Assembly (NCBI GenBank): GCA_934667295.1 | Contig: CAKULR010000085.1 | Location: 1-7,391 of the forward strand | Length of the DNA: 7,391 nucleotides | Reading direction: 5' to 3' | DNA from: an uncultured Kiritimatiellota bacterium | GTDB lineage: Bacteria > Verrucomicrobiota > Kiritimatiellia > RFP12 > UBA1067 | Part shown: in pieces, positions 5,480 through 7,391 of the stretch | Position numbering within the stretch: position 1 is the first letter of the stretch | Layout of the letters: each line of letters opens with the position of its first letter | Notes under the pieces: generated by a model | What the model was told of the DNA's origin: nothing | What the model saw: the letters and a program-made list of their open reading frames with translations, nothing else | The model's database searches: none | Translations under genes and position numbers: made by a program

Positions 5480-5889
5480 CGAAGTCGCTTGAAGACTACC
5501 TGGAGGAGATCCACGTCCTCATCCACGCCAAGGGCGCCGCGCGCGTCCGGGACGTGGCGCAGGCGCTCAACGTCAAGATGCCGAGCGTGGTGAAGGCGAT
5601 CGGCGAGCTGAAGAAGCTCGGCCTCGCGACGCAGGAGCCCTACGGCAACATCGAGCTCACGGAGAAGGGCGTGCGCGTCGCCTCGCACGTGCTGGGCCGC
5701 CACAAGGTGCTCAAGGCGTTCCTGCTGAAGCTCGGGGTGCGCGACGAGACCGCCGAGAAGGACGCCTGCCTGATGGAGCACATCCTCAGCGCCGAGACGA
5801 TGGAGCGCGTGCAGGACTTTCTGGGAAACAACGCAAACGCGAAGACGAAGACGGCGAAGTCCGCCGCGAAGAAGGGAACGGGCAAATGA
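5476..5889 (+). CDS. DtxR/MntR-family metal-dependent transcriptional repressor
   Basis: This 137-residue cytoplasmic protein should repress metal-uptake genes when loaded with Mn(II) or Fe(II). Residues about 1-62 are the winged helix (SLEDYLEEIHVL, ARVRDVAQALNV, SVVKAIGELKKLGL, then the wing ending IELTEKG); about 66-117 are the metal-binding dimerisation domain. No SH3-like third domain is present, so it has the short MntR layout. Likely metal ligands by alignment from memory with Bacillus MntR are D7, E10, H76, C98, E101 and H102: the first Asp is MntR-like, whereas Cys in place of Glu99 is DtxR/IdeR-like. Residues 120-137 form a Lys/Ala/Thr tail. The start overlaps the ParA stop and its own stop overlaps the next ATG (ATGA at both), so translation is probably coupled. 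There is no metal transporter beside it, which is unusual for this family. Confidence 0.87.
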   Translation: MTKSLEDYLEEIHVLIHAKGAARVRDVAQALNVKMPSVVKAIGELKKLGLATQEPYGNIELTEKGVRVASHVLGRHKVLKAFLLKLGVRDETAEKDACLMEHILSAETMERVQDFLGNNANAKTKTAKSAAKKGTGK

Positions 5890-7373
5890 GCGAGACGAAG
5901 ATGACGAAATTCCGCTGGGTGATGTGTACGCTGCTGTTCGTGGCGACGACGGTGAACTACCTCGACCGGCAGGTGCTGTCCCTGACGTTCCCCGACTTCA
6001 TCAAGCCCGAGTTCCACTGGACGGACGCCAACTACGGCACGATCACGGCCTGGTTCTCCCTCATCTACGCGACGGCCTGCCTCTTCGCCGGCAAGTTCGT
6101 GGACTGGATGGGCACGAAGAAGGGCTACCTCTGGGCGATCTTCGTGTGGTCGCTCGGCGCGTGCCTCCACGCCGCGTGCGGCATCGCGACGTGCTGGTTC
6201 ACGGACGGCATCGACTCCGTCGCGGCCCTCCGCGCCGTCGAGGCCGGCAGCGCGGCGGCGGCGGCGATCGCGGGCGTCTCCGTGTGGCTCTTCCTCGCGT
6301 GCCGCGCCGTCCTCGCGCTCGGCGAGGCCGGGAACTTCCCCGCCGCCATCAAGGTGACGGCCGAGTACTTCCCGAAGAAGGACCGCGCGTTCGCGACGTC
6401 GATCTTCAACTCGGGCGCCTCGGTGGGCGCGCTCGCCGCGCCGCTCACGATTCCCCTGCTCGCGAAGTGGTGCGGCTGGGAGATGGCGTTCATCATCATC
6501 GGCGGCGCCGGGTTCGTCTGGATGTTCTTCTGGGAATGGCTCTACACGAAGCCGCAGCAGTCGAAGCACGTCAACGCGGCGGAGCTCGCGTACATCTCGC
6601 AGGACGCGGCGGCGGACGCGCAGGAGCGCGCGGGTGCGGCGGCGGACGCGAAGGGAGGGACGCGCTCCTGCGCGTCCGCCGAGGACGAGAAGCCGATTCC
6701 GTTCCTGACGTGCTTCACCTACCGCCAGACCTGGAGCTTCATCGTGGGCAAGTTCTTCACGGACGGCGTGTGGTGGTTCTACCTCTTCTGGGCTCCCGCC
6801 TACTTCAAGGAGCAGGGACACGGCCCCACGACGGGCATGGGCCAGGCGCTCATCTTCACGCTCTACCTGATCGTGACGGTCGTCTCGATCTACGGCTGCA
6901 AGCTCCCCACGTTCTTCATCAACAAGGGGATGATGGGCGGCAACCCCTACATGTGCCGGATGCGCGCGATGCTCATCTTCGCGTTCTTCCCGCTCGCCGC
7001 GCTCGTCACGCAGCCGCTCGCGGGCGTGAGCGTGTGGTTCCCGGCGATCCTCATCGGCCTCGCGGCGGCGGGTCACCAGGCGTGGAGCGCGAACATCTTC
7101 TCGACGGTGGGCGACATGTTCCCGAAGTCGACGATCGCCTCCGTGACGGGCATGGGCGCGATGGCGGGCGGCATCGGGTCCTTCATCATCAACAAGTGCG
7201 CCGGTTCGCTCTTCACCTACGCGGAGACGCAGGGGAGCGCGTTCACGTTCGCCGGTTTCGCCGGCAAGCCCGCCGGGTACATGATCGTGTTCTGCTGCTG
7301 CGCGGTGGCCTATCTCATCGCGTGGTGCCTGATGAAGACCCTCGTGCCGAAGTACAGTCCGATCAAGGCGTAG
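5886..7373 (+). CDS. ExuT-like MFS transporter (anion:cation symporter family)
   Basis: This 495-residue inner-membrane protein resembles hexuronate (galacturonate/glucuronate) symporters of the major facilitator ACS family. Evidence: the TM1 segment VNYLDRQVLSL (from residue 23); the family signature around R140 with LGEAGNFPAAIK (about 145-156) and the following EYFPKKDRAFATSIFNSGASVG; and about twelve hydrophobic segments in two halves. Two parts are unusual: an Ala-rich stretch after TM3 (about 112-128) and a charged low-complexity loop between the halves (about 238-270), which contains the 21-bp inverted repeat. GGGAACGGG lies just before the ATG, and the gene overlaps the repressor stop. 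ACS members also carry other organic anions, so the substrate is a guess. The position beside a metal regulator is odd, but metal transport is unlikely from the family. It closes the operon; only 18 bases follow in the window. Confidence 0.88.
   Translation: MSETKMTKFRWVMCTLLFVATTVNYLDRQVLSLTFPDFIKPEFHWTDANYGTITAWFSLIYATACLFAGKFVDWMGTKKGYLWAIFVWSLGACLHAACGIATCWFTDGIDSVAALRAVEAGSAAAAAIAGVSVWLFLACRAVLALGEAGNFPAAIKVTAEYFPKKDRAFATSIFNSGASVGALAAPLTIPLLAKWCGWEMAFIIIGGAGFVWMFFWEWLYTKPQQSKHVNAAELAYISQDAAADAQERAGAAADAKGGTRSCASAEDEKPIPFLTCFTYRQTWSFIVGKFFTDGVWWFYLFWAPAYFKEQGHGPTTGMGQALIFTLYLIVTVVSIYGCKLPTFFINKGMMGGNPYMCRMRAMLIFAFFPLAALVTQPLAGVSVWFPAILIGLAAAGHQAWSANIFSTVGDMFPKSTIASVTGMGAMAGGIGSFIINKCAGSLFTYAETQGSAFTFAGFAGKPAGYMIVFCCCAVAYLIAWCLMKTLVPKYSPIKA
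6606..6681. repeat. Palindromic element in the central loop of the transporter gene
   Basis: Bases 6610-6630 and 6661-6681 are perfect reverse complements (21 bp) around a 30-nt spacer. A 15-bp direct repeat, GCGGCGGCGGACGCG, also occurs at 6606-6620 and 6636-6650. The whole unit is in frame and encodes an Ala/Asp/Gly-rich loop (about residues 241-266) between the two MFS halves. This is longer than codon bias would be expected to give and resembles palindromic elements that insert in frame in other bacteria. Confidence 0.7.
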
Positions 7374-7391
7374 GCCACGCGGTCTGCATGA

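Noticed and set aside
5640..7076. Minus-strand open frame (478 codons) opposite the repressor and transporter genes
   Set aside because: Its translation is Arg/Glu/His-rich low complexity and lies antisense to two clearly recognised proteins.
1..7391. tRNA, rRNA, CRISPR array, insertion sequence or parS site
   Set aside because: Reading through, I saw no cloverleaf, rRNA segment, regularly spaced repeats, transposase or TGTTNCACGTGAAACA-like parS site. This was by eye, so a covariance or profile search could still find a small RNA.

Overview
This is a GC-rich bacterial window with tight gene packing and a strong preference for G/C at third codon positions. Nothing in it fixes the taxonomy. 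The style (secreted six-hairpin glycosidase, ACS-type sugar-acid transporter, high GC, short intergenic gaps) would suit a polysaccharide-degrading anaerobe such as a gut Kiritimatiellota/Verrucomicrobiota member, but that is inference.

Layout. Bases 1-231 are a leader with no convincing gene; it carries a candidate -10, a 22-bp-spaced direct repeat and a strong ribosome site. Then comes a large secreted GH65-like glycosidase (232-2391, +). A short gap with a sigma-54-like or sigma-70-like promoter precedes a 60-residue, extremely Cys-rich lipoprotein (2494-2676, +). That gene overlaps, by a start/stop, an OmpR/PhoB-type winged-helix regulator (2673-3263, +) whose N-terminus as read is Cys-rich and hydrophobic. 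The regulator converges tail-to-tail with a short NudC-type NADH pyrophosphatase (3260-3835, -), the two stop codons sharing a CTAG, with a 12-bp perfect hairpin next to the junction.

Between about 3836 and 3967 lie two divergent promoters. The right-hand one drives an apparent four-gene operon, all on the + strand: an unrecognised 232-residue protein, an orphan Soj/ParA ATPase, a DtxR/MntR-family metal-dependent repressor, and an ExuT-like major facilitator transporter. Gaps inside it are 3 nt, then two ATGA overlaps. The transporter carries a 21-bp perfect inverted repeat in its central cytoplasmic loop.

How they may work together. The glycosidase (outside the cytoplasm) and the hexuronate-type transporter (inner membrane) suggest carbohydrate use, though they are not in one transcription unit. 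The most unusual unit is the Cys-rich lipoprotein plus winged-helix regulator: two translationally overlapping genes that, if the long start of the regulator is right, would pair a metallothionein-like envelope lipoprotein with a membrane-anchored transcription factor carrying its own Cys cluster. A stem-loop followed by T residues just inside the second gene is the main argument against the long start.
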